Source: Spongilla lacustris | Lineage: Eukaryota > Porifera > Demospongiae > Spongillida > Spongillidae | Direction: 5' to 3' | DNA: 64,000 nt | Assembly (NCBI GenBank): GCA_949361645.1 | Contig: OX442433.1 | Location: 1,334,973-1,398,972, forward strand | In this document: positions 11,033-22,839 of the stretch, one piece after another | How positions within the stretch are numbered: the first letter of the stretch is position 1 | How the letters are laid out: each line of letters begins with the position of its first letter | Program-made: the position numbers and the translations under genes | Notes under the pieces: model-generated | Database searches by the model: none | The model's input: only the letters and a program-made list of their open reading frames with translations | Told to the model about the DNA's origin: nothing

Positions 11033-12950
11033 TGTGGTGAGGCAGACCACCTCATTAGGGAGCTCACATGATGTGAGGTGAGGCAGACCACCTCATTAGG
11101 GAGCTCACATGTGTGGTGAGGCATACCACCTCATTAGGGAGCTCACATGATGTGTGGTGAGGCAGACCACCTCATTAGGGAGCTCACATGATGTGTGGTG
11201 AGGCAGACCACCTCATTAGGGAGCTCACATATGTGGTGAGGCAGACCACCTCATTAGGGAGCTCACATGATGTGTGGTGAGGCAGACCACCTCATTAGGG
11301 AGCACACGTGATTTGTGGTGAGGCAGACCACCTCATTAGGGAGCACACATGATGTGAGGTGAGGCAGACCACCTCATTAGGAAGCTCACATGTGTGGTGA
11401 GGCAGACCACCTCATTAGGGAGCTCACATGATGTGTGGTGAGGCAGACCACCTCATTAAGGAGCTCACATGATGTGTGGTGAGGCAGACCACCTCATTAG
11501 GGAGCTCACATGATGTGTGGTGAGGCAGACCACCTCATTAGGGAGCTCACATGATGTGAGGTGAGGCAGACCACCTCATTAGGGAGCTCACATGTGTGGT
11601 GAGGCAGACCACCTCATTAGGGAGCTCACATGTGTGGTGAGGCATACCACCTCATTAGGGAGCTCACATGATGTGTGGTGAGGCAGACCACCTCATTAGG
11701 GAGCTCACATATGTGGTGAGGCAGACCACCTCATTAGGGAGCTCACATGATGTGTGGTGAGGCAGACCACCTCATTAGGGAGCACACGTGATTTGTGGTG
11801 AGGCAGACCACCTCATTAGGGAGCACACATGATGTGAGGTGAGGCAGACCACCTCATTAGGAAGCTCACATGTGTGGTGAGGCAGACCACCTCATTAGGG
11901 AGCTCACATGATGTGTGGTGAGGCAGACCACCTCATTAAGGAGCTCACATGATGTGTGGTGAGGCAGACCACCTCATTAGGGAGCTCACATGATGTGTGG
12001 TGAGGCAGACCACCTCATTAGGGAGCTCACATGTGTGGTGAGGCAGACCACCTCATTAGGGAGCTCACATATGTGGTGAGGCAGACCACCTCATTAGGGA
12101 GCTCACATGTGTGGTGAGGCAGACCACCTCATTAGGGAGCTCACATGATGTGTGGTGAGGCAGACCACCTCATTAGGGAGCACACGTGATTTGTGGTGAG
12201 GCAGACCACCTCATTAGGGAGCACACATGATGTGAGGTGAGGCAGACCACCTCATTAGGAAGCTCACATGTGTGGTGAGGCAGACCACCTCATTAGGGAG
12301 CTCACATGATGTGTGGTGAGGCAGACCACCTCATTAAGGAGCTCACATGATGTGTGGTGAGGCAGACCACCTCATTAGGGAGCTCACATGATGTGTGGTG
12401 AGGCAGACCACCTCATTAGGGAGCTCACATGTGTGGTGAGGCAGACCACCTCATTAGGGAGCTCACATATGTGGTGAGGCAGACCACCTCATTAGGGAGC
12501 TCACATGATGTGTGGTGAGGCAGACCACCTCATTAGGGAGCTCACATGATGTGAGGTGAGGCAGACCACCTCATTAGGGAGCTCACATGTGTGGTGAGGC
12601 AGACCACCTCATTAGGGAGCTCACATGATGTGTGGTGAGGCAGACCACCTCATTAGGGAGCTCACATGATGTGAGGTGAGGCAGACCACCTCATTAGGGA
12701 GCTCACATGATGTGAGGTGAGGCAGACCACCTCATTAGGGAGCTCACATGATGTGTGGTGAGGCAGACCACCTCATTAGGGAGCACACATGATGTGAGGT
12801 GAGGCAGACCACCTCATTAGGGAGCTCACATGATGGGTGGTGAGGCAGACCACCTCAATAGGGAGCTCACATGATGTGTGGTGAGGCAGACCACCTCATT
12901 AGGGAGCTCACATGATGGGTGGTGAGGCAGACTACATTATTAGGGAGCAC
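11033..12950. repeat. 41-bp satellite array, main block
   Basis: About 47 tandem copies of the unit GGTGAGGCAGACCACCTCAT plus TAGGGAGCTCACATGATGTG. Variants lack the internal TGATG (CACATGTGTGG) or carry CACATATGTGG or CACACGTGATTTG. The variant containing CACACGTGATTTG occurs at 11303, 11783 and 12181. The first two are 480 bp apart with the same order of neighbours, which shows a higher-order repeat of about 12 units. The last copies before 12950 are more diverged, as expected at an array edge. Confidence 0.95.
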
Positions 12951-13371
12951 ACATGATTTGAGAGGTGAATTCAAATAATGTGACATGTATGGGGATGATG
13001 CTATTTTAGCGCACAAATTAACGTTAATCCCATATTAAGTGTGGGATACGTTTACCTGTCCAGACTGTGTGTAGACTTTGAATTATAAAGGAGCAGGAAT
13101 AGGTAGTGATGTGGCTGTTCAGAATTATTCTGGCTTCTGTTTATGTTACAAAGTCAACAGTTCTTAGTATTTTGTAGTGGTCAAGAGTAGGAAAGAAGTA
13201 CATGTATTGCAAAACTATTGACGCCTTCATTACTACATACATCCCCTGCATCTTCACATCTTCATCACATTTTCCCATGTGTGGGTAATATGAGGCTCTT
13301 TTCCTGTGAATGCTTTAATGTTAATTTGAAATGTGCATAAAATTACACCATAATTGCAGGTGACTGCATGG
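12951..13371. other. Non-coding stretch right of the satellite
   Basis: Unique-looking AT-rich DNA. No gene, tRNA or repeat was recognised. Confidence 0.4.
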
Positions 13372-13503
13372 TTGCCGAGGTGATCAAGTGCACTACTGAG
13401 GCACAGTGCACATTGGGAGCCCTCTGAAGTGCCAAGGCCAAGCCACCACCTGATGGCAACTTGGAACACAGGAGGATCCAGGTAAAGTCCAAAGCTCTCA
13501 CAG

Positions 13504-13538
<35 letters not shown>

Positions 13539-13540
13539 CG
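13372..13540 (-). pseudogene. LINE fragment plus poly-G tract
   Basis: The minus strand encodes LYLDPPVFQVAIRWWLGLG and CALCLSSALDHLGNHAVTC. This matches the pieces at 1170-1030 (LHLDPSEFCVAIRWWLG and CPLCTEIALDPLGHHAATC), so it is a second copy of the same LINE family. A run of about 30 G at 13508-13538 abuts it. A poly-C tract at 13708-13720 may mark the other end of a separate G/C-tract element whose interior contains GGGTTCGAACAACCC. Confidence 0.6.
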
Positions 13541-13763
13541 GGGGGCGGGTCAATGGGTTCGAACAACCCTAACCTCCCCAAAATGAGGTCACCATCACAT
13601 TTAAAAGTTTTGCTATTTGTTAATCAATCTAGTACGTACGAATGTTTACGTGTATATGTACATTTAGTAACAATTAAGTAATAGTCACCTTTTAATAAAA
13701 TTTGACACCCCCCCCCCCTCCCTTTCCCGAAGGCTGCATACGCCCATGTCAGGCAGCAGTAGA

Positions 13764-14033
13764 CTTGGCTAAGCTTAGAATGTGTGACATAGCCGGCGCC
13801 ACGGTCATCAAGTGAAATGGTCTATGGATAGAAAACATGCATAGAATTGTCAGACAGACTTAGTGAGATGCTCCTGTGCCCACCTGTGCCACAGCCTGTG
13901 GTGCTCCACCAGTTTGTTTGTCTGGAACATGTTAGCCGAAGACGTGGCTAAAATTAGAATGTGACATAGCCACGGTAATCAATGGAGATGGTCTATGAAC
14001 AGAAAACATGCATAGAATTGTCAGACTTTGTCA
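13764..14033. repeat. Spaced duplication of about 95 bp
   Basis: Two diverged direct copies start GGCTAAG and GGCTAAA. They share TAGAATGTG, ACATAGCC, ATGGTCTATG and AGAAAACATGCATAGAATTG (13764-13858 and about 13946-14033), offset by about 175 bp. Origin unknown. The next 395 bp, to 14428, shows nothing recognisable. Confidence 0.65.
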
Positions 14034-14428
14034 TGGTAGTATAGTTTGATCAGTGAACTGGATCGGCCGGAGGATCCGAGCATTGCCATTTTATTACGCA
14101 AAGGTCCGCGAACGTGACACGATGTCTCTAGGCAACCGCTGAGGTTTTTACTCCGGACATAATATTATTATATATCATAGTTCCAATCTTTCATGCGAGC
14201 TTCATGAATCCACATAGAGCAAGGGAACCTATTAAGGAGCAGCCTACTTCCCTTGACTGATGTGGACAGACTATGCATGCTAGAGATAATTTAAACACTG
14301 TTAGATAGAGAATTTCAACCTTACTAATCATAGAAAAGTTTCATCCTTTCGGCAAACATACCTCAATGTATGGTAAAGGTACCGAATTAGGAACAACCAC
14401 ATTAAAGGGTTGTTATACTAGATATGAT

Positions 14429-14651
14429 GTAGGATTTGTAGACAGCAATTGAGTAGAAATTAAGGAAACAAGGAATTACGGATATTATGCATTCATTAAT
14501 TCATTTATAAATATTACAGACTTAAAATCTACCTGCCTATAATTCTGTGCTAAATGTAGGTATGTAACATTTATAAAATAATGAATGCATAATATCCATA
14601 ATTCCTTGTTTCCTTACTTTTTACTCAATTGCTGTCTACAAATCCTACATC
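14429..14651. mobile_element. Palindromic MITE, about 223 bp
   Basis: The ends are long inverted repeats: TGATGTAGGATTTGTAGACA at the left and its reverse complement at the right, each continuing into CAATTGAGT, AAGGAAACAAGGAATTA and TATTATGCATTCAT. The arms cover almost the whole element. There is no coding capacity. A relic of the same end (ATTTGTAGACACCAATTGAG, AAGGAAACAAG) is at 54220-54270 and a weaker one at about 6826. Confidence 0.8.
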
Positions 14652-16529
14652 ACCAATTTTATTTTAATTATATATCTTGTTTCACTCCATTTTTTTTCTT
14701 CGGCAGGTTCTTACTTATACGTTGCATGCATGAGAGCAAATAAACGAAGAAAGAACTGAAGGGCAACCTTGTATAGTGCAGTGTCACATCACAGCAGCAT
14801 ATAAGTTTGATCTGCTCGCTTGCCATGCATCATCACATAACAATCAAATGATTTCTTGCTAACGTCACTGAACTGGCATAAGAGCAACACCCAGCCTCTC
14901 AGCCAGGTTATTCTGGAAGGCAAAGGGATCCCTAAAAAGAAGTTGTAGTGAGGAGAGGAGGTATTAGTAGTGATTGAACAAAATATTATGCTCAGACCAC
15001 AAATGCCCAACCAGAGCATCGTGATATTTAATGCAATTTTCCCGCCTGGCACGCTTTCATTAAACCGCTCTGGGTCACTATAGCTACCAAAACTGGTTCA
15101 TCAGGATCAACCTAAGCATGGCACACAACCCAGTCATGTCATACACAAGAACCGCCATCACAGGTATCCCCTCACAGGATTCAAAGCCGTACGCATGCGT
15201 TCTTCAAAGCCATGCAGTATAGCAAAGGCATGCATCATGATTAAGTGCCATAAATGCCTGTCCTTGTATGATTAAAGCAATTGGCCATTCATACCAAAAA
15301 TGCTTACCAGCTAGATTGCTTGACTGACATTTTTATATGTGGTGGCCAAAAGGACCACCACTGAGCACAGCACACACACATTTGAATGAGTACAATATAC
15401 TCTCAGCAGAGTATAGCGCGGTGCTTGTGGCCATGTCAAGAACAAAGCTGTCCTCATTGGAAGCTGCTGGTGTAGCACCTGCTATGGGGTTAGTTGCATG
15501 GATGCTCTGTCATGGGAGAGACATGAATTATGGAGTTATGGAGTTACCAGTGCAGCTTGAATGTGATTTGCTCTGGTGGGGACCACCAGAGGACACGCGC
15601 ATTTGTGAAGGATATTCCCGTTGATAGAGCATTTATTACCATTGAACAGAGCTCACTTATAAAATGATCCTACCAGCAGGCCATAGCGTACTGAGCTTAC
15701 ATGAGAGAGAAGGGGGGGGGGGGGGGGGGTTGTAAATAGTAACATCCTCTCGTCGCTAGGTGGCTCATCTGTACATGTCATCCATGGCCAACCTTCGAAC
15801 TTAATCGAAGGTGGAGTACTGACCATTCCCATTCTGTTGCAGCTGGTGCATGGTAGTAAAGCCAATCCGACTCTATGTTTAGCAAGCCAAAATTCATTGG
15901 CTGATTTCATAATGCGCCTGTATACGGGTTCGTGTAATGTTAACAATCCTTGGTTCGTTACCCAACCTTCATCCAATGCGCTAAGGTCGGGCTACACTAT
16001 TACTACAGCATTTCGACAGTGCCAGACCGTTGGTACTCCACTCGATAATAATAGGCAATTAGTAGCAACTTGTGTACGCTTAAAATGATGAAACCTAGTC
16101 AAAACTTCTATTGTCCAAATTTACGCTTCTAGCTAATGAAATGCCTTATTTCCGTAGTAGGAAAAGATTAGGGCTTTATAGGGCTTAGGGTTTGGGGTGC
16201 TAAGCGCGAAGCGCCGACGAAGCCGACGCCGACGCCGAATCCAGGGTCCAATTACGGTGCTGTCCAGACACTCCATTGCACCAAACGGGTCGCATTTTAA
16301 TGATCCGGATCGTCCCCAGTCCGGATGAGGCGCCATCGGCGCCGTACTGCGAGCTTCGCGCGCAACACTACTCTTAAAAAGCTTCATAGCGCATTCCAGC
16401 GGTCAATTAAAGGCACCGAATTGCGGTTCGGAGAACTATTGTGTTAATATAATATGACTATATAGCTATACGGGGAATAGGTCAGTATATTTAATTATCA
16501 CTGATAGTATAGTTGAGCGTGTACCAAGA
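14652..16529. other. No supportable gene
   Basis: Short open frames at 15337-15624 (plus) and 15653-15976 (minus) lack known motifs and splice partners. There is a G-run at 15713-15729. Near 16190-16260 the DNA is GC-rich with GCCGACGCCGACGCCGA. The word GGTCGGGCTAC at about 15984 recalls the hairpin arms at 10601-10665. I see nothing that supports a gene. Confidence 0.4.
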
Positions 16530-16703
16530 TTTGTGTCCATCTGGTAGTGCGTGTGGGCTATATAATTATTATTTTATGATAGCCCTACATTAGTCTCGTC
16601 CATAGACCCTAGAAGGCAGCAGCGGATGGATTACAACACCGCTAAGCGGGGCTGCAGGGGCATGAGACTAAGCTATCACAGCCTATCAGATGGACACAAA
16701 TCA
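16530..16703. mobile_element. Short MITE with inverted termini
   Basis: The left end GATTTGTGTCCATCTG matches the reverse complement of the right end CAGATGGACACAAATC. TTAGTCTCGTCCATAG and CATGAGACTAAGC lie inside. Length is about 174 bp and it is non-coding. It lies about 240 bp upstream of the fibrinogen-related gene. Confidence 0.65.
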
Positions 16704-16937
16704 TGTAACCGACCTTCTGGCTATACGCCCAACTAATCCACGGAAGTATGGGCGGCTGACGAACACATAGCAAAGGGTCGCTTACGCAACGCCGCTCCTC
16801 CTCTCTCTGTGATCAAACGACGTTATCGATACACTTTATCTGGCCCCAATCCGTTCCGTGCTCTAACCGCATGCATGATTATAGTTATGTAACGGAAATG
16901 CTTTGCCATTTTCTCTCAAAATATAAAGGAGAACAAG

Positions 16938-17849
16938 TTGAGAATAACGTTATCAGAAATGCAGAAAAGCGCACTTTTCACTTTCTTCGTTTTTGTCGCA
17001 TCCGAAATTGGGCCAAGCCACTGTCTAGTTCTACCAATAGACGTCGACGTCGTGTTGGGCCCAGCACCGAACCAGACTACAGACATATTGAACACTAATT
17101 GTAAGTCGAACAAAATAGTAACTCATGTTCATCTGCAACATTAATTTTCCCTTGCAGACGTGCCAGGAAGAAACTGCAAGCAGCTTTATGACGATGGGTT
17201 CCGAGCGAGTGGCCTCTACAATATAATGCCTCGTTCCGCCAGCTCGAGCACCCCCATGCGCACCATAGTGGTCTACTGCGACATGTCGCTGCAGGGCGGA
17301 GGATGGACTGTTATTCAACGTCGTGTAGACGGCTCCTACAACTTTAATCGCGACTGGGTGAGCTACAAGATGGGGTTCGGAAACTTGGAAGGCAACTTCT
17401 GGCTCGGCCTGGACAACATCGTGATGCTCACTAACGACGTTAACATGGAACTGTACGTCGGGATGTCGTGCTTCGGTTGTCCCGCTGGAGCTGTGTTTGC
17501 AAATTACAGCCAGTTCAGCGTCGCTCCGGAATCGCAGCTTTACCAACTGAAGTTGGCCGGGTATAACGCGGCTTCCACGGTGAGCGATTCCCTCAAATAC
17601 CACAACGGGCAGAGCTTCTCCACACCTGATAAGGACAATGACGCCTCGCCACGAAACTGTGCCCAAGTCTATTCATCAGGATGGTGGTTTAACAGCTGCA
17701 TTAATGTCAATCTCAATGGCGTCTACAAAAACCAAGCTGATGGTCTCATTACAGATCCTACTGGGTATGGCATAGTATGGTATAATTGGCCGCGGGTTTC
17801 ATTTTATCCGCATCTGCAGTCAGTGGTCATGGCCATTAGACCGATTTAA
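16938..17849 (+). CDS. Secreted fibrinogen-related domain protein
   Basis: Two exons: 16938-17100 (the more likely start is the second Met at 16959) and 17158-17849, joined across a 57-bp GT-AG intron. The codon split T|AC gives Tyr. Exon 1 encodes a hydrophobic leader (MQKSALFTFFVFVASE) typical of a signal peptide, then a short linker with an N-glycosylation site (NQT). Exon 2 is a full fibrinogen C-terminal (FReD) domain of about 230 residues. It has the landmarks GGGWTVIQRR, GFGNLEGNFWLGLDNI, the calcium-site-like DKDNDASPRNC and WWFNSCINVNLNGVY. Such proteins are usually extracellular lectin-like recognition or adhesion molecules; the ligand here is unknown. An extra CFGC pair mid-domain is unusual. 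The product is about 277 aa. An AATAAA signal lies at 17861-17866, 12 bp after the stop. Confidence 0.9.
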
Positions 17850-17866
17850 AAAATAATAATAATAAA

Positions 17867-18368
17867 ACTTGTACGAGCTGCTATTAACTTGATTGAATGC
17901 GAATTTATATATATGTATAATATTATATGTATTAATTCTGCATGCATTATATATATATATATAATTATAATTATAATTATAATTATATATATCTGCATGG
18001 CGTCACTCATATTAACCAGTGAAGCTTGCAATGCATGCGTGCATCCTGATGGACGTTATGTCATAAATGTATAGACTTCCTCTTCTCCCTCACAGAGGCC
18101 TAACGGGAGTGTGTTTATAATAATGAATTACGTCAATAAACAATCAACAAGAATGAACGATGATATATGGAAAAGTCTTGAATATGCATGATTAGCAAAA
18201 CACCACGCTCCAATTATTAATATTGCTTTCAATTCACCCGGTACCCATGCATGGACCCCGGCTAGCGAATGCAACTAATACATACAACATGCATGGTGAC
18301 ACTGCATCCGCGCTTAGAAAGCTAAGACAAGTTCTCATGTACGCGCTATGAACTCAGGGGGGAAAAGA
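17867..18368. other. AT-rich spacer with (TA)n/(TTATAA)n tract
   Basis: Downstream of the fibrinogen gene there is a low-complexity TATATA/ATTATAATTA tract at 17948-17990. The rest is non-coding. The N-terminal exons expected for the RUSF1-like gene are not visible here. Confidence 0.6.
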
Positions 18369-18774
18369 TCCTCCTCCTCCTCCTCCTCCTCCTCCTCCTC
18401 CTCCTCCTCCTCCTCCTCCTCCTCCTCCTCCTCCTCCTCCTCCTCCTCCTCCTCCTCCTCCTCCTCCTCCTCCTCCTCCTCCTCCTCCTCCTCCTCCTCC
18501 TCCTCCTCCTCCTCCTCCTCCTCCTCCTCCTCCTCCTCCTCCTCCTCCTCCTCCTCCTCCTCCTCCTCCTCCTCCTCCTCCTCCTCCTCCTCCTCCTCCT
18601 CCTCCTCCTCCTCCTCCTCCTCCTCCTCCTCCTCCTCCTCCTCCTCCTCCTCCTCCTCCTCCTCCTCCTCCTCCTCCTCCTCCTCCTCCTCCTCCTCCTC
18701 CTCCTCCTCCTCCTCCTCCTCCTCCTCCTCCTCCTCCTCCTCCTCCTCCTCCTCCTCCTCCTCCTCCTCCTCCT
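18369..18774. repeat. (TCC)n microsatellite, at least 400 bp
   Basis: About 135 perfect copies of a TCC trinucleotide, ending directly in an assembly gap. In reading frames it gives poly-Ser or poly-Gly, which is not a real protein. The true length is unknown because the gap truncates it. Confidence 0.95.
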
Positions 18775-18974
18775 NNNNNNNNNNNNNNNNNNNNNNNNNN
18801 NNNNNNNNNNNNNNNNNNNNNNNNNNNNNNNNNNNNNNNNNNNNNNNNNNNNNNNNNNNNNNNNNNNNNNNNNNNNNNNNNNNNNNNNNNNNNNNNNNNN
18901 NNNNNNNNNNNNNNNNNNNNNNNNNNNNNNNNNNNNNNNNNNNNNNNNNNNNNNNNNNNNNNNNNNNNNNNNNN
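18775..18974. other. Assembly gap of 200 N
   Basis: Exactly 200 undetermined bases, which suggests a fixed-size placeholder rather than a measured gap. It lies where the 5' exons of the RUSF1-like gene ought to be. Confidence 0.95.
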
Positions 18975-19145
18975 TAACTTTAGGTGAAGGGAGTGTACCA
19001 TCACTTTAGGTGTACCATCGCTTTAGGTGTACCATCACTTTAGGTGTACCATCACTTTAGGTGTACCATCACTTTAGGTGTACCATCACTTTAGGTGTAC
19101 CATCACTTTAGGTGAAGGGAGTGTACCATCACTTTAGGTGAAGGA
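18975..19145. repeat. 17-bp tandem repeat
   Basis: About nine copies of TTTAGGTGTACCATCAC, with two longer variant units containing GAAGGGA. It sits between the gap and the (GT)n tract. Confidence 0.9.
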
Positions 19146-19152
19146 TGTTTGC

Positions 19153-19154
<2 letters not shown>

Positions 19155-19230
<76 letters not shown>

Positions 19231-19264
19231 ATGTGTATGTGTGTGTGCATGTGCGTGTATGTGC

Positions 19265-19318
<54 letters not shown>

Positions 19319-19332
19319 TGTGGTGTGTGTGT

Positions 19333-19364
<32 letters not shown>
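19155..19364. repeat. (GT)n microsatellite
   Basis: About 210 bp of GT repeats with interruptions (GCATGTGTATG, GGTGTGTGTG). It ends 45 bp before the first visible RUSF1-like exon, so it lies in that gene's intron. Confidence 0.95.
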
Positions 19365-19366
<2 letters not shown>

Positions 19367-19409
19367 GCTGGAATGCACCATGACACCTGGACATTCCCCG
19401 CACATACAG

Positions 19410-22400
19410 GAGACACTGGTGAACCTAGCTGCACTGTTTGTTGGACTCTATCTCACTCCTCGTGTGGCAGGACATCCAGAGTAAGTGGGCTGAGTTTAAT
19501 AATATTAGGTAGAGTTTTTTTTTAATTGGGTGAGGAATAGGCCTGCATGTCTGATGTGTGTGCATTGTATGTTACCTATGTCCCTGGTGTGCCATGCACC
19601 TGTATGCTTGCATGTCCCATTGGCATTTGTGCTGTACTCTTTATTGCTGCGTGTGCATCTGTTCCTCCAGTTGACACTGACCACATGTGCACGTATTAAT
19701 ACATTTTACACTTACATGCACACGCTCGTGCACACATGCGCATATGTACACATGTTTACATACATATTCACACCTGCACATATACACACCTCCACATATA
19801 CACGCCTGCACATATACACACCTGCACATATACACGCCTGCACATATACATACCTGCACACCTGCACATATACACACCTGCACATATACACACTTGCACA
19901 CATGCACATATACACCTGCACATATACACACCTGCACATATAAACACCTGCACATATACACACCTGCACATATACACACCTGCACATATACACACCTGCA
20001 CATATACACACCTGCACATATACACACCTGCACATATACACACCTGCACATATACACACCTGCACATATACACACCTGCACATATACACACCTGCACATA
20101 TACACACCTGCACATATACACACCTGCACATATACACACCTGCACATATACACACCTGCACATATACACACCTGCACATATACACACCTACTCCTGCACA
20201 TATACACACCTGCACATATACACACCTGCACATATACACACCTGCACATATACACACCTGCACATATACACACCTGCACATATACACACCTGCACATATA
20301 CACGCCTGCACATATACACACCTGCACATATACACGCCTGCACATATACATACCTGCACACCTGCACATATACACACCTGCACATATACACACTTGCACA
20401 CATGCACATATACACCTGCACATATACACACCTGCACATATAAACACCTGCACATATACACACCTGCACATATACACACCTGCACATATACACACCTGCA
20501 CATATACACACCTGCACATATACACACCTGCACATATACACACCTGCACATATACACACCTGCACATATACACACCTACTCCTGCACATATACACACCTG
20601 CACATATACACACCTGCTCATATACACACCTGCACATACACACACCTATACATATGCCTTCCAAGTCTTGTCTGGCTTCTCTTTGTTGTCTTCACCTTTC
20701 TGCACCTGTTCGCCAACTACCGGGCAGCATCTGTTGTCACCATGGAAACATTTAACAAAAATAGGCTCCATCTTGCAATGGAAGGATACCTAAGCTGTGG
20801 AAAGATGCTTGGCCCAAAACCTATCAATAGCTGTGAGCCTCTCCTTAGAGGTAAGTGGACATATGGGCACCATGGAAACAAATACCATATAGGATACCAT
20901 GGAAACATATACAGTATGTAGTGGATGCCATGGAGACAGGTGCTATATTTTTTGAAGGTAATATAGTGGGCATGTTTTGTAGAAGTTTGGAAAACAATGG
21001 ATACCTCTAAAAGTTTAGATACCTCTTGGGTTATCTTCTAGTGACATCTGCAATAATACTACCTAGAAATTATGGTGCTGGAATTCAACTTTGATTATTG
21101 TAAGAGCAGGTGGTGTCTCCCTTCTGTTCTCTATTCCCTCCTTCCGGGTTGCATGTAATTGTAGTACAGGCTTGAAGACGATCTATGTATATTTCTAGTC
21201 CTACACGAGCCAGAACACTTCTAATTGGTGCATGCACTCTTTCCTTCATTTGGGTATTGACCTCTCATGTGATCTTTGCACTGCAGGGAGCTCTCAGACA
21301 GTGGGATACAAGCTAGGTGTGCCATTAGCCAAGCTTCTCTGTAGGTACGAGTGTGTGTGTTGTGTGTGTGTTGTGTGTGTTGTGTGTGTGTGTTGTGTGT
21401 GTGTATGTGTGATTGAATAGCTAGGATAATATAATGCATATTCAAATCATGTAACAAAACTATACTCAGTAGTGACAACTGTTGCTGTTTGTAATACTGC
21501 AATTGCTGTTGCGCAACCAACACACACAAGTACACACAATTGTGTGTGCATGCACACACAAACACACATGGGCACATGTGTCTGTGGTTGTGTGAAAGTG
21601 AAGACACGTGTTCTTCTATGTACATGTAGCTCTGCAGACTACAGCACTGCTGTGGATGGTGCCCAGAAGGGGCACAAGTACATCATCAAGTTCAGTAGAT
21701 CTCACAGAAGTGGTATGTATACTTCTGCGCATATTTATTTGGTATGTAGAACTTCTGCATATTTATGTGGTAAGTATGCTTCTGCATATTTATGAGGTAT
21801 GTATACTTCTGCATATTTATGTGGTATGTATACTTCTGCATATTTATGAGGTATGTATACTTCTGCATATTTATGAGGCATGTATACTTCTGCATATTTA
21901 TGAGGTATGTATACTTCTGCATATTTATATGGTATGTATACTTCTGCATATTTATGAGGTATGTATACTTCTGCATATTTATGAGGCATGTATACTTCTG
22001 GGCATATTTATGTGGTATGTATACTTCTGTATATTTATGTGGTATGTATACTTCTGCTTATTTATGTGGTATGGGTTGGGGTTGCTGCGAGGCTTCACCT
22101 TCTTCCACACCAATGATGTCCCTACAAATCATGTTGTGCTTATCATTAACACGGGGAGGGTAGGGACAGGCGGATACTTTTGGGGAGTTCCTGATTTGGT
22201 TTTGATTAATTTGGGTGGCTTCATTAACTTTGCTGGCAAGGAATTCATGGCGAAATTATTTCGTTGATTTTCTAGATGCCTACAGTTGTGCTTTTTTTTT
22301 TCCAAACCATTACAAACGTTTCCAATAAAAATTCATTACAATGCAACTGGGGTCCAAACAAAAACTTGTTTGTTTAAAGAGCTAGTTAACCCTCAATAAT

Positions 22401-22694
22401 CAAGAGTTATTAGCCCGCGATAATCAAGAGTTATTAACCTGCAATGATCAAGCTTTGGCTTTCACTGTGTATTTTATTTTGAGTTCACTAATCAACACTA
22501 ATCAGTTGATGCTAACAATGAAACACATGGACAAGTTCTAACACATTGCACTGTATTTTTATGGCAGCTTGGATTGCCCTTCAGAAGGGTTCTGAATCTG
22601 ATAACCAGTTGAAGGCAGCCATTACTGTTGAGCTTCTGGACTATGTGCTCAGTCACAGGGATCTATCCTCAGTAAGCAAAGCATAGGTGTAGGG

Positions 22695-22736
<42 letters not shown>

Positions 22737-22805
22737 AAGGCCCCCTCCCCCATCTTGGGCATTATGTATATAAAGTACGCTGAATTTATATTGGACACAC
22801 CCTTT

Positions 22806-22839
<34 letters not shown>

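Noticed and set aside
11033..12950. CRISPR-like regular repeat array
   Set aside because: The units are contiguous tandem copies with no unique spacers, in a eukaryotic genome. It is a satellite.
13545..13575. tRNA T-loop-like word GGGTTCGAACAACCC, possible tRNA or SINE head
   Set aside because: No anticodon stem, D-arm or acceptor pairing was found around it. It sits between G and C homopolymers and looks like part of a repeat.
15337..15976. Possible genes on both strands
   Set aside because: No motifs, splice partners or family resemblance; a G-run interrupts the region.
17031..17666. 211-codon minus-strand ORF over the fibrinogen gene
   Set aside because: It is the antisense shadow of a strongly supported plus-strand coding exon.
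18348..18977. Long poly-Ser and poly-Gly open frames
   Set aside because: They are translations of the (TCC)n microsatellite and the N gap.
19641..20793. Several 140-370-codon open frames with a 16-residue period
   Set aside because: They are produced by the 16-bp minisatellite, which leaves all frames open. They lie in a RUSF1 intron.
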